64,000 nucleotides of DNA from assembly GCA_018825305.1 (NCBI GenBank), contig JAHJEO010000016.1, forward strand, positions 186,001 through 250,000, given 5' to 3'. Each line of letters begins with the position of its first letter. Position 1 is the first letter of the stretch. Shown here in pieces: positions 1 to 8,938 of this stretch. A program made the position numbers and the translations under genes. The DNA comes from Gammaproteobacteria bacterium. Its GTDB lineage: Bacteria; Pseudomonadota; Gammaproteobacteria; Burkholderiales; Rhodocyclaceae. The notes below the pieces were generated by a model, which saw only the letters and a list, made by a program, of their open reading frames with translations, was not told where the DNA came from and ran no database searches.

Positions 1-2
1 AC

Positions 3-149
3 GTGCTGACGCGGGTCTCGATGATAGGCAACGACCTCGCGCTCGATCCCGGCGTCGGCACCTGCGGCAAGGAAGGGCAGAGCGTGCCGGTCGGCGTGGG
101 GCAGCCGACGCTGAAGATCGACGGGCTGACGGTGGGCGGCACCGGCTGA
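3..149 (+). CDS. 3' end of a CDS of unknown function (truncated by window start)
   Basis: Open frame [48 protein letters not shown] ending in TGA. Confidence 0.4.
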   Translation: MLTRVSMIGNDLALDPGVGTCGKEGQSVPVGVGQPTLKIDGLTVGGTG

Positions 150-159
150 GGCTGCGGCA

Positions 160-1053
160 ATGAACACGACGCCCCCGGCCACCGCGGTGGCCGCTGCCAG
201 CAATGCCGAATTGCAGATCGAGTCGCGCATGCGGGAGGAGATCCGGGATATCGGCATTCCTCCGCGGCCGGCCATCCTCAGCGAAATCGATGCCGAGATG
301 CGCAAGGATGAACCCGATTTCAAGCACCTCGCCGACATCATCGGCTCCGATGTCGGCCTGGCGGCCAGTGTCATCAAGGTCGCCAACTCGCCTTATTACG
401 GCTTCGGCAAGAAGGTGCGATCGGTCCCGGAAGCCATGCTGGTGCTGGGGCTGAAAGTGATCTTTCGCACCGTCGCCGGTCTGGCGCTGATGAAGCTGTT
501 TCCCCATGTGCCCAGCCTCGAGCGTTTCTGGGATTCGGCCGCGCGTACCGCGCGAGTGTCGGGCTGGCTGGCGCAGCGCCTGCACAGCGGCGTGCGGCCG
601 GAAGACGCCTACACCCTGGGCCTGTTCCGCGACTGCGGCGTGGCCGTGCTGATGATCCCGTTTCCGGAGTATCCGCAGATACTGCAGCAAGCCAACGAAG
701 AGCCGGTGCAGGCATTTACCGCGGTCGAGGACCGGTTGCTGTCGATCAACCATGCAGTCGTCGGCTCCGACCTGGCGGCGGACTGGCTGTTGCCTGACGA
801 GATTACCCAGGCGATTTGCCATCATCACGATACGGCGGCCATAGAGGGCAGTGCTGCCGAGATGCTGCCCGATGCCACCCGGAAGTTGATCGCCGTTTGC
901 CAGGTCGCCGAATACCTTATCCAGAGCACCACCATGCTGAGCCAGACGCACGAGTGGAGCAAGCTTGGCGATGCCTGCATGACGCAACTGGACCTGACGG
1001 CCGACGACATCGCCGCCCTGCAGGCGGATTGCCGCGAGGCCGTGGCCGGATAA
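160..1053 (+). CDS. HDOD domain protein
   Basis: IPPRPAILSEIDAEM...DIIGSDVGLAASVIKVANSPYYG pattern typical of HDOD. Confidence 0.9.
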   Translation: MNTTPPATAVAAASNAELQIESRMREEIRDIGIPPRPAILSEIDAEMRKDEPDFKHLADIIGSDVGLAASVIKVANSPYYGFGKKVRSVPEAMLVLGLKVIFRTVAGLALMKLFPHVPSLERFWDSAARTARVSGWLAQRLHSGVRPEDAYTLGLFRDCGVAVLMIPFPEYPQILQQANEEPVQAFTAVEDRLLSINHAVVGSDLAADWLLPDEITQAICHHHDTAAIEGSAAEMLPDATRKLIAVCQVAEYLIQSTTMLSQTHEWSKLGDACMTQLDLTADDIAALQADCREAVAG

Positions 1054-1088
1054 GGGTGTCGCTGGCAGCTCGCGAACGCCCCGGCGAC

Positions 1089-1118
1089 AAAAAAGTCGGC
1101 GCTGGCGCCACGCCGCCG
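1089..1118 (+). repeat. Dispersed ~28-nt motif, exact core, intergenic
   Basis: AAAAAAGTCGGCGCTGGCGCCACGCCGCCG. Confidence 0.9.
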
Positions 1119-1200
1119 CAGCCGCCGGCCGCAGGCGAGACCGGTGCAAGCGACCGGACATGGCCTACAATCCCGGCATGCCCTTGTCTGCCACCGCGCA

Positions 1201-1896
1201 ATGAACGCTCCCGATCCCATCATCGCTCCGGCCGGCTTCCTGGCGCGGTTGCGTGCGGCCGGCGTCGAGCCGGGCGACGGCCCGGAACTGCAGCTGACCA
1301 AGTCGCTGCTGGTGCTGGCCACCGGGCTGGTGACTGCGGCGACCATGGTCTGGGTGGGCATCTACCAGTTGCTGGGCCTGCGGTTTTCGGCGACGCTGCC
1401 CTTCGCCTTCCAGCTGCTGCTGGTCGGCAACATGCTGCTGTATGTCCGCACCCGTAACTTCGAGTTCTTCCGCATCAGCCAGCTGGGCCTGTTCCTGTTC
1501 CTGCCGCTGGTGGCGCAATGGACCGTCGGCAACGTCATCGCGTCCAGCGGCGTGGTGCTGTGGAGTGTGCTGGCCCCGGTCGGCGCGATGCTGTGCATCG
1601 GCGTGCGCCAGTCACTTGGCTGGTTTTTCGCCTGGGTGGTGCTCACGGCGCTGTCCGGCGCCGTCGATTACTACCTTGCGGACCCGGTGTTCGGGCAGCA
1701 TGGGCCGGTGCCGGAGCGGGTCAGCCTGGTGTTCTTTGCGCTCAACTTCATCGCGGTCGTCAGCATCATTTACGCACTGATGTTTTTCGCGGTCGAGCAG
1801 AAACGGCGGATACAGGAAAAGCTCGAACAGTCGCGCCGCGAAATCGAACGGGCGAAGGACGCCGCAGACAAACTCTTCGGCAGCATGCTGCTCTGA
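1201..1896 (+). CDS. Multi-TM sensor-like membrane protein ending in a coiled coil; resembles the N-terminal module of class III cyclases without a catalytic domain
   Basis: Hydrophobic segments, then RRIQEKLEQSRREIERAKDAADKLFGSMLL and stop. Confidence 0.6.
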   Translation: MNAPDPIIAPAGFLARLRAAGVEPGDGPELQLTKSLLVLATGLVTAATMVWVGIYQLLGLRFSATLPFAFQLLLVGNMLLYVRTRNFEFFRISQLGLFLFLPLVAQWTVGNVIASSGVVLWSVLAPVGAMLCIGVRQSLGWFFAWVVLTALSGAVDYYLADPVFGQHGPVPERVSLVFFALNFIAVVSIIYALMFFAVEQKRRIQEKLEQSRREIERAKDAADKLFGSMLL

Positions 1897-1899
1897 CCT

Positions 1900-2865
1900 T
1901 CAGGCCCGTTCCGGGCTGAGCACCACGCAATTGCGGCCGCCCTGCTTGGCGAGGTAAAGCGCCGCATCGGCCAGCCCGATCAACTGCGCCAGGTCGTCGC
2001 CGAGACGGAAGGGCGCGACCCCGCACGAGAGGGTGACGCTTTCCTCGGTTCCGCCATTGGCCAGGGTGATGCGCAGCTGGCTGACGGTGGCGCGCAGGCG
2101 TTCGGCGATATTCATGCCTTCGTCGATTCCCGCCATCGGCAGCATCACCGCGAATTCCTCGCCGCCGTAGCGCGCCACCAGATCCTGCGGCCGCAGGTCT
2201 TCGGCGATGCTGCGGGCGACGATGCGCAGCACCGAATCGCCGACCAGGTGGCCGTGCTGGTCGTTGAAGCGCTTGAAGTGGTCGATGTCGGCCATCAGCA
2301 GGCACAGCGGCGCGGCGTCGCGCTCGCAGCGCCGCAGCGCTCGCGGGAAAGCCTCGTTCATCCAGCGCCGGTTGTGCAATCCGGTCAGGGCGTCGACGCT
2401 CGCCGCTTCTTCGAACTCAAGGCTGCGCGACTGGGTGGTGACCAGAGTGAGGTTGTCGTGGCGGACGCGGCCGGCGAGGATGGCCAGCAGGTTGCGGGCG
2501 AGGCCGTGGGCGTTCTCGATCATGGCCCAGACCGTTTCATGCGGGATGGCCAGCAGGCTGGTGTCGAGCGCGGCGATGACATGGGCCGACGGCTTCTGGC
2601 CGTCCATCAGCGACATTTCGCCGACACAGTCGCCGCCGCCGAGAACGGTGTGCTCGGGCAGGTTGCGGTCGCCGAGGTAAACGCGCAATTCGCCGCTGAG
2701 GACGAGGAACAGCGTGTCGTTGGCGACATTCGGCGCCAGCAGCGTCTCGCCGGCGGCGAGGCTGCGGCGCGAGCAATGTTCGAGCAGGTGCTCGACCGAT
2801 TCCAGGGCCGTCTGGCGGAACAGGCGGCCGCCGGCGATCTGCCGGCGTTCGTCGTCATTCAGCAT
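1900..2865 (-). CDS. Cyclic-nucleotide-binding domain + GGDEF diguanylate cyclase
   Basis: N-terminal cNMP-binding fold (LFLVLSGELRVYL...GGGDCVGEMSLMDG); DALTGLHNRR and RYGGEEFAV. Confidence 0.92.
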   Translation of the reverse strand: MLNDDERRQIAGGRLFRQTALESVEHLLEHCSRRSLAAGETLLAPNVANDTLFLVLSGELRVYLGDRNLPEHTVLGGGDCVGEMSLMDGQKPSAHVIAALDTSLLAIPHETVWAMIENAHGLARNLLAILAGRVRHDNLTLVTTQSRSLEFEEAASVDALTGLHNRRWMNEAFPRALRRCERDAAPLCLLMADIDHFKRFNDQHGHLVGDSVLRIVARSIAEDLRPQDLVARYGGEEFAVMLPMAGIDEGMNIAERLRATVSQLRITLANGGTEESVTLSCGVAPFRLGDDLAQLIGLADAALYLAKQGGRNCVVLSPERA

Positions 2866-2965
2866 GCATGTCTCCGGTGGCTGTGCGGGGATCGGGTATC
2901 CTTGGCCTTGTTCCAGCCGCACGCCAGTTTAGCGCCAACCCCACCCGGATCTGCAAGGAATCACG

Positions 2966-4123
2966 ATGCCCCACAACGAAGACATCAGCATGGCCCTGTT
3001 CTGCGATTTCGAGAATGTCGCTCTGGGAGTCCGCGACGCCAACTACGACAAGTTCGACATCAAGCCGGTGCTCGAGCGGCTGCTGCTCAAGGGCAGCATC
3101 GTGGTGAAGAAGGCCTACTGCGACTGGGACCGCTACAAGAGCTTCAAGGCCGGCATGCACGAGGCCAACTTTGAGCTGATCGAGATTCCCCACGTGCGCC
3201 AGTCGGGCAAGAACTCGGCCGACATCCGCATGGTGGTCGATGCCCTCGACCTCTGCTACACCAAGTCGCACGTCGATACCTTCGTCATCATCAGCGGCGA
3301 TTCCGACTTCTCGCCGCTGGTGTCCAAGTTGCGCGAGAACGCCAAACGGGTGATCGGCGTCGGCGTCAAACAGTCGACCTCCGACCTGCTGATCGCCAAC
3401 TGCGACGAGTTCATCTACTACGACGACCTGGTGCGCGAACGCGAGTCGCGCCGTGGCGGTGGCCGCCGCGATGCCCGCGATGCGCAACCCAAGCGCTCGC
3501 CCGAGGAGGAAAAGGCGCGCCGCGATGAGGCGGATGCGCGCCGCGGCAAAGGCCTCGGCCTGGCGGCGGAGACGCTGGAAGCCCTGCTCGAGGATCGAGC
3601 CGACGACGAGCGCGTCTGGGCCTCGGTGCTGAAGGAGGCGCTGAAGCGGCGCAACCCCGGCTTCAACGAGTCCTATTTCGGCTTCAAGACCTTCGGTGGC
3701 CTGCTCGAGGAGGCGCACAAGCGCGGCCTGCTCGAGTTTGGCCGCGACGAGAAATCCGGCGCCTTCGTCAAGCGTCGCGCGGCGATGCAGGTTGCCGCGC
3801 CACAAGGGGACTTGCCGCGCGCCGTCCCGCCAGCGCCGAGTTTTCCGGCGGAGCCCGCGGCCGCTGCGACCGATGCCGAGCCGTCCCTCGTGCCGGCCGC
3901 TGACGCGGCGCCAAAACCGGCACCCGCGTCGCGGCGCCGCTCGCGCGGCAAGAAGGCGGAAGCCGCCGCTGCTCCCGCAGCGATGGCGGCAGTCGAGACT
4001 GCTCCGGTTGCAGTGGCCAAACCCGCCGCCAAGGCGAAGGCGGCCGCCAAGCGCCCCGCCAAGCCGCGCGCCCCGCGCGCCACCAGGCCGAAGAAGACCG
4101 CCGCCGCCAAGGATGGGACCTAG
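2966..4123 (+). CDS. NYN domain (LabA/PIN-like) protein with OST-HTH/LOTUS domain and Ala/Lys/Pro-rich tail
   Basis: FCDFENV...VDALDLCYTKSHVDTFVIISGDSDFSPLVSKLRE; downstream LOTUS-like region. Confidence 0.88.
   Translation: MPHNEDISMALFCDFENVALGVRDANYDKFDIKPVLERLLLKGSIVVKKAYCDWDRYKSFKAGMHEANFELIEIPHVRQSGKNSADIRMVVDALDLCYTKSHVDTFVIISGDSDFSPLVSKLRENAKRVIGVGVKQSTSDLLIANCDEFIYYDDLVRERESRRGGGRRDARDAQPKRSPEEEKARRDEADARRGKGLGLAAETLEALLEDRADDERVWASVLKEALKRRNPGFNESYFGFKTFGGLLEEAHKRGLLEFGRDEKSGAFVKRRAAMQVAAPQGDLPRAVPPAPSFPAEPAAAATDAEPSLVPAADAAPKPAPASRRRSRGKKAEAAAAPAAMAAVETAPVAVAKPAAKAKAAAKRPAKPRAPRATRPKKTAAAKDGT
3820..3846 (-). repeat. Dispersed motif variant (1 core mismatch), in NYN gene
   Basis: CGCCGTCCCGCCAGCGCCGAGTTTTCC on + strand. 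Confidence 0.8.
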
Positions 4124-4174
4124 CCGATCCGGTAAAATGGCTGGCTCTTTCACGAATCCAGGCAGCAGCAGGTT

Positions 4175-5242
4175 ATGAAGCACATCGTCGACGACGTCCG
4201 CATCAAGGAGATCAAGGAACTCTCCCCGCCCGCCCACATCCTGCGCGAGTTTCCCGCCAGCGAGCCGGCGGCGGCGGCGACCTTTGAAGCGCGCCAGGAC
4301 ATCCACCGCATCCTCCACGGTTCCGACGACCGCCTGCTGGTGGTGATCGGCCCCTGTTCCATTCACGATTACGACGCGGCGATCGAATATGCGCGCCGCC
4401 TCAAGGCCGAGCGCGAGCGTCTGGCCGCCGACCTGCAGATCGTGATGCGCGTTTATTTCGAGAAGCCGCGCACCACCGTCGGCTGGAAGGGTCTCATCAA
4501 CGACCCGCGCCTCGACGGCAGCTACAAGATCAACGAGGGCCTGCGCCTGGCGCGGAAGCTCCTGTGGGAAGTCAACGAGCTTGGCCTGCCCTGCGCCACC
4601 GAGTTCCTCGACACCATCACGCCGCAATACACGGCCGACCTCATCAGCTGGGGCGCCATCGGCGCCCGCACCACCGAATCGCAGGTGCACCGCGAGCTGG
4701 CCTCGGGCCTGTCGTGCCCCGTCGGCTTCAAGAACGGCACCGACGGCAACATCCGCATCGCGGTCGATGCCATCAAGGCCGCGGCCGCGCCGCATCACTT
4801 CCTTTCGGTCACCAAGGCCGGACATTCGGCCATCGTCTCGACCAACGGCAACGAGGACTGTCACGTCATCCTGCGCGGCGGCAAGAAGCCCAACTACGAT
4901 GCGGCCAGCGTTGATGCCGCCTGCACCGACCTCGGCAAATCTGGCCTGGCGGCGCGCGTCATGGTTGATTTCTCGCACGCCAACAGCAGCAAGCAGTTCA
5001 AGCTGCAGCTCGAGGTGGCGCGCGACGTCGCCCGCCAGCTGGCCGGCGGCGAGGACCGCATCTTCGGCGTGATGGTCGAGTCGCACCTGAAGGAAGGGCG
5101 GCAGGACCTCAAGCCCGGCCTCGCCCTCGACCACGGCATGTCGATTACCGATGCCTGCCTCGGCTGGGAAGACAGCGTCATGGCGCTGGAAATCCTCGCC
5201 GAAGCCGTGCGGGCGCGGCGGCTGGCGCTGGCCGAGAAGTAA
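4175..5242 (+). CDS. aroG: 3-deoxy-7-phosphoheptulonate synthase (class I DAHP synthase)
   Basis: VVIGPCSIHD, RVYFEKPRTTVGWKGLINDP, GFKNGTDG, DFSHANSSK. Confidence 0.97.
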   Translation: MKHIVDDVRIKEIKELSPPAHILREFPASEPAAAATFEARQDIHRILHGSDDRLLVVIGPCSIHDYDAAIEYARRLKAERERLAADLQIVMRVYFEKPRTTVGWKGLINDPRLDGSYKINEGLRLARKLLWEVNELGLPCATEFLDTITPQYTADLISWGAIGARTTESQVHRELASGLSCPVGFKNGTDGNIRIAVDAIKAAAAPHHFLSVTKAGHSAIVSTNGNEDCHVILRGGKKPNYDAASVDAACTDLGKSGLAARVMVDFSHANSSKQFKLQLEVARDVARQLAGGEDRIFGVMVESHLKEGRQDLKPGLALDHGMSITDACLGWEDSVMALEILAEAVRARRLALAEK

Positions 5243-5255
5243 GCCGCCCAAGCGA

Positions 5256-6752
5256 GTGAAGGCCCGGCGGCTCTTTCTCGTCCTTTTTCCGCTCACGCTC
5301 GGCTTCCGCCTCTGGCTGGGCTGGGCGATGCCCATCACCGGCGACGAGGCCTATTTCGTCGACTGGGGGCGCCACCCCGACTGGGGTTTCTACGATCACC
5401 CGCCCATGGTGGGGTGGTGGCTGGCGGCGCAGTTGCTTGCGGGCGACGCGCAGGTCTGGTTGCGGCTGTCGGCGATCCTGCAACCGGCATTGCTGGCGCT
5501 GGCCTGCGCATGGATGCTGCCGCGGCTGGCTCCCGGTGTCACGGCCGAACGCGCCTGGTGGGCGGCGCTGCTGGTGCTGCTGGCACCGGTCAATGTCTGG
5601 AACGTCTTCGTCACCACCGATACGCCGCTGATCTACTTCAGCCTATTGGCGGCGCTGGCATGGCTGCGCGCCACGCAGGACGACCATCGCGGCTGGTACG
5701 TCGTCGCCGGCATCATGCTGGTGGGTGCTGTACTGTCGAAATACTTCGCTGCACTGCTCGGCTTCGCCTTGCTGGTTCACGCCCTGACCCTGCGCCGCAA
5801 GGGCGCCTTTGCCGGCCTTGCCATCGCCTATGCCTGCACCCTGCCGGCGCTGGCGCTGATGGCCTGGTGGAACGCCGGCCACTGCTGGGTCAATGTGATG
5901 TTCAATTTCGTCAATCGCAACGAAGGCGCCGGCCTTAATGCCATGACGCCGCTGCTCTACGCCGCCACGCTGCTCTATGTCGTGAGCCCGCCTGCGCTGT
6001 GGCTGTGGTGGAAGTCGCGCGACCTGCGCGGCGAGGACGGCGGTCTGTGGCTGCTCGCCGCCGTACCCTTCGCCCTGTTCGCCCTGCTGTCGCTGGCCAA
6101 GACCGTCGGCCTGCACTGGTTGCTCGGTTTCGTGCCGCTGGTGCTGCTGTGGCTGGCGCTGCGGCTGCCGCAGGCGACGCTGAATAAGCTCGGCAATTTC
6201 TTCATCGGCTTTGCCGCGCTGCACGTTGCGATCATCGCTGCCGTCGCCCTGGCGCCGATGGAAAGCTGGAAGCGCACCCAGCTCTACGACGGCATTGTCC
6301 TGACCTTCGAGGCGGAACGGCTGGTCGAACGACTGCAGCCCTTCGCCGCCGACTACGCCTTCGCCAGCGACGGCTATTCCAACGCGGCGACGCTTTCGTA
6401 TCGTTCGCCGCAGCGTTTCATGGTTTTCGGCGAAGGCGGCTACCACGCGCGGCAGGACGATTTTGTCACCGACTGGCGCGAACACGACGGCCGCAACATC
6501 CTGATCCTGACCAAGCGCCGTCCCGCCAGCGCCGACTTTTCCAAATACTTCCACGAAGTCGAATTCAAGGCGATCGAGTTGCGCGGCGTCACCTTCACTG
6601 CCGTCCTCGGCCGCGGCTTCAACTACGCGGCCTATCGCGAAGACGTGCTGGCCCGGGTGAAGAGCCGTTACTATGCGCTACCCGCATGGCTGCCGCAGCG
6701 TGGCTGCCAGTTCTGCGACCGCCATTTCCCGGATACCGCATGCACCCGCTGA
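5256..6752 (+). CDS. GT39/ArnT-like glycosyltransferase
   Basis: GDEAYFVDWGRHPDWGFYDHPPMVGWW motif and many TM segments; GTG start. Confidence 0.88.
   Translation: MKARRLFLVLFPLTLGFRLWLGWAMPITGDEAYFVDWGRHPDWGFYDHPPMVGWWLAAQLLAGDAQVWLRLSAILQPALLALACAWMLPRLAPGVTAERAWWAALLVLLAPVNVWNVFVTTDTPLIYFSLLAALAWLRATQDDHRGWYVVAGIMLVGAVLSKYFAALLGFALLVHALTLRRKGAFAGLAIAYACTLPALALMAWWNAGHCWVNVMFNFVNRNEGAGLNAMTPLLYAATLLYVVSPPALWLWWKSRDLRGEDGGLWLLAAVPFALFALLSLAKTVGLHWLLGFVPLVLLWLALRLPQATLNKLGNFFIGFAALHVAIIAAVALAPMESWKRTQLYDGIVLTFEAERLVERLQPFAADYAFASDGYSNAATLSYRSPQRFMVFGEGGYHARQDDFVTDWREHDGRNILILTKRRPASADFSKYFHEVEFKAIELRGVTFTAVLGRGFNYAAYREDVLARVKSRYYALPAWLPQRGCQFCDRHFPDTACTR
6516..6540 (-). repeat. Dispersed motif, exact core, in GT39 CDS
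   Basis: CGCCGTCCCGCCAGCGCCGACTTTT on + strand. Confidence 0.9.
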
Positions 6753-7606
6753 TCAAGTTGCTCAGGCCGCACCAGTGGATCAAGAACGGCTTCGTCTTCG
6801 TCGGCCTGCTGTTCGGCCATGCCTGGCATGATCCGGCGAAGGTGACGATGGCACTGGCTGCCTTCGCCGCCTTCTGTCTGCTGGCTTCCGCCGTGTATGT
6901 GATGAACGACCTCGCTGATCGCGAGCAGGACCGGCTGCATCCGGACAAGCGCCACCGTCCGCTCGCCAGCGGCACGGTGGGTACCGTTGCCGCCATCGCG
7001 CTCGGCATCGCCTGCCTGCTCGGCGGGCTGGCGCTGGCCTTCACCGTCGCCGGCGGTGCGCCGTGGATATTCCTCGCCTACCTGCTGCTCAACGCCGCCT
7101 ACAGCGCCAGCCTCAAGCACGTGGTGATCCTCGACGTCTTCCTCATCGCCGCCGGCTTCATGCTGCGGTTGCTGGCTGGCACGCTGGGGATCGGCATCGC
7201 ACCGTCGCAATGGCTGCTGCTGTGCGGCCTGATGCTGACGCTGTTCCTCGGTTTCGCCAAGCGCCGCGCCGAGCTGGGTGCCCTGATGGAGCAGAGTGCC
7301 GGCCACCGGCGCGTGCTGGAGCATTACTCGGCGCCCATGCTCGACCAGTTTCTGAGCATGACCGCCATGGGCACGGTGGTCACCTACGGCCTCTACACCG
7401 TCAGCGCCGAGACGGTGGCATTGCACGGCACCGCCAACCTGATGTTGACCGTGCCCTTCGTCCTCTACGGCATGCTGCGCTATCTCTATCGCCTGCACCG
7501 CCAGGGCGGCGGTGGCGACCCGGCGCGCGAACTGTTCCGCGACAGCCACCTGCTGGCGGCCTTCTTCGGCTGGCTGGGCACCGTTTTGGCGGTATTGGCC
7601 CGCTGA
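6740..7606 (+). CDS. UbiA-family prenyltransferase (decaprenyl-phosphate phosphoribosyltransferase-like)
   Basis: LLRPHQWIKNGFVF, YVMNDLADREQDRLHPDKRHRPLASG. Confidence 0.9.
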   Translation: MHPLIKLLRPHQWIKNGFVFVGLLFGHAWHDPAKVTMALAAFAAFCLLASAVYVMNDLADREQDRLHPDKRHRPLASGTVGTVAAIALGIACLLGGLALAFTVAGGAPWIFLAYLLLNAAYSASLKHVVILDVFLIAAGFMLRLLAGTLGIGIAPSQWLLLCGLMLTLFLGFAKRRAELGALMEQSAGHRRVLEHYSAPMLDQFLSMTAMGTVVTYGLYTVSAETVALHGTANLMLTVPFVLYGMLRYLYRLHRQGGGGDPARELFRDSHLLAAFFGWLGTVLAVLAR

Positions 7607-7619
7607 GCGGGCAGGGGAC

Positions 7620-7625
7620 TATAAT
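7620..7625 (+). promoter_or_regulatory. -10-like TATAAT upstream of the cNMP-binding gene
   Basis: TATAAT about 28 nt upstream of ATG 7654. Confidence 0.4.
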
Positions 7626-7653
7626 GGCCGCCGAGGAGACTTAGTCAACCGTC

Positions 7654-8190
7654 ATGGCGCAGGGCGATCCCGATCACTTTCCCAAGCTCGAGCATCTCGG
7701 CGACGCCGTTCAATATGTCGAGCTGATCCACGAGATCATCCAGCACATCGACCTCTTCGACGACTTCGACGAAGACGAGTTGGCGCACTTCGCCGCCTAC
7801 ATGGAGTGCTACCGCGCCCCGGCAGGGACAGAGATCATCCGCGAGGGTGACCCCGGCGATTTCATGCTGATGATCATCGAGGGTACCGTCGAGATCATGC
7901 GCAAGGACACCACCGGCGTGCCGGCGCGCATCGGCAACGCCGGGCCGGGCAAGACGCTGGGCGAGATGTCGCTGATCGACGGCGAGCCGCGTTTCGCCAG
8001 TTGCATCGCCACTTCCGAGCTAGTCTTCGCCGTGCTCGACCGCGCCCGCCTCACCCACCTCATCGCCGACGAACCCAGGATCGGCGTCAAGATCCTCATG
8101 GAACTGCTGATGCTGCTGAACCAGCGCTTGCGCGTTGTCAGCAAACAGCTGATGCAGTGCCTGGAGAAGCGTCTCCCGAGAATCAGTTGA
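7654..8190 (+). CDS. Cyclic nucleotide-binding domain protein
   Basis: CYRAPAGTEIIREGDPGDFMLMIIEGTVEIM...GKTLGEMSLIDGEPRFASCIA. Confidence 0.88.
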   Translation: MAQGDPDHFPKLEHLGDAVQYVELIHEIIQHIDLFDDFDEDELAHFAAYMECYRAPAGTEIIREGDPGDFMLMIIEGTVEIMRKDTTGVPARIGNAGPGKTLGEMSLIDGEPRFASCIATSELVFAVLDRARLTHLIADEPRIGVKILMELLMLLNQRLRVVSKQLMQCLEKRLPRIS

Positions 8191-8204
8191 TTCTCGGGAG
8201 ACGC
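8169..8204. repeat. Perfect 17-bp inverted repeat with 2-nt centre, spanning a stop codon
   Basis: GCGTCTCCCGAGAATCA-GT-TGATTCTCGGGAGACGC. Confidence 0.95.
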
Positions 8205-8296
8205 GGCCCGACCTCCCCCAGCCCCTCCTTCCCGGGAGGGGAGACTTGCGGCTCGCTGGGCTCGATTGTTACGGGGGGCTTCGATCGGGGTGCGTC

Positions 8297-8340
8297 GTGG
8301 TTTGCACCCGCCGTGGTTTGCACCCGCCGTGGTTTGCACC
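8297..8340. repeat. 16-bp tandem repeat, 2.75 units
   Basis: GTGGTTTGCACCCGCC x2 + GTGGTTTGCACC. Confidence 0.97.
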
Positions 8341-8354
8341 TTGAGCGCCGTGCC

Positions 8355-8906
8355 TTACGCGTTCTTGCCCTTTTGCCACAACACATCGCCGCGACCGGCG
8401 CTCTTGTTGAGCCAGCGACCGAGCACGAACAGCAGGTCCGACAGGCGGTTGAGGTACTGCCGGCCTGAATCCGATACCGGTTCCTGGTGCGCCAGCGCCA
8501 CCACGCTGCGCTCGGCGCGGCGGCAGACGGTGCGGGCCAGATGGGTCAGCGCGGCGGCGCGGGTGCCGCCGGGCAATATGAATTCCTTGAGCGGACCGAG
8601 CTGGTCGTTCCAGCCGTCGAGAATTTTCTCGAGCCGCGCCGGCTGGGTGTCCGCCAGCAGTTTCGCACCTGGAATCGATATTTCGCCGCCGAGGTCGAAG
8701 AGGTCGTGCTGGATGCCGGTCAGCGCAGCGCTGACGTCCTCCGGCAGGTCCTCGCAGAGCAGCACGCCGATGACCGAGTTGAGTTCATCGACGTCGCCCA
8801 GCGCGGCCACGCGCGGCGCATCCTTGCCCACGCGCGAGCCGTCGCCGAGCCCGGTGGTGCCGGCGTCGCCGGTGCGGGTGTAGATCTTGGAAAGGCGGTG
8901 TCCCAT
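8355..8906 (-). CDS. Cob(I)yrinic acid a,c-diamide adenosyltransferase, PduO type
   Basis: KIYTRTGDAGTTGLGDGSRVGKD...GDVDELNS. Confidence 0.95.
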   Translation of the reverse strand: MGHRLSKIYTRTGDAGTTGLGDGSRVGKDAPRVAALGDVDELNSVIGVLLCEDLPEDVSAALTGIQHDLFDLGGEISIPGAKLLADTQPARLEKILDGWNDQLGPLKEFILPGGTRAAALTHLARTVCRRAERSVVALAHQEPVSDSGRQYLNRLSDLLFVLGRWLNKSAGRGDVLWQKGKNA

Positions 8907-8938
8907 GGTCTTGTCCGGGGTGGTTGGTCGGGGCCTTG

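Noticed and set aside
2855-5338. Long minus-strand ORF (827 aa) opposite NYN and aroG
   Set aside because: Shadow ORF in GC-rich DNA; low-complexity peptide, while the opposite strand encodes recognisable families.
8297-8340. CRISPR array
   Set aside because: Contiguous 16-bp tandem repeat with no spacers and no cas genes.
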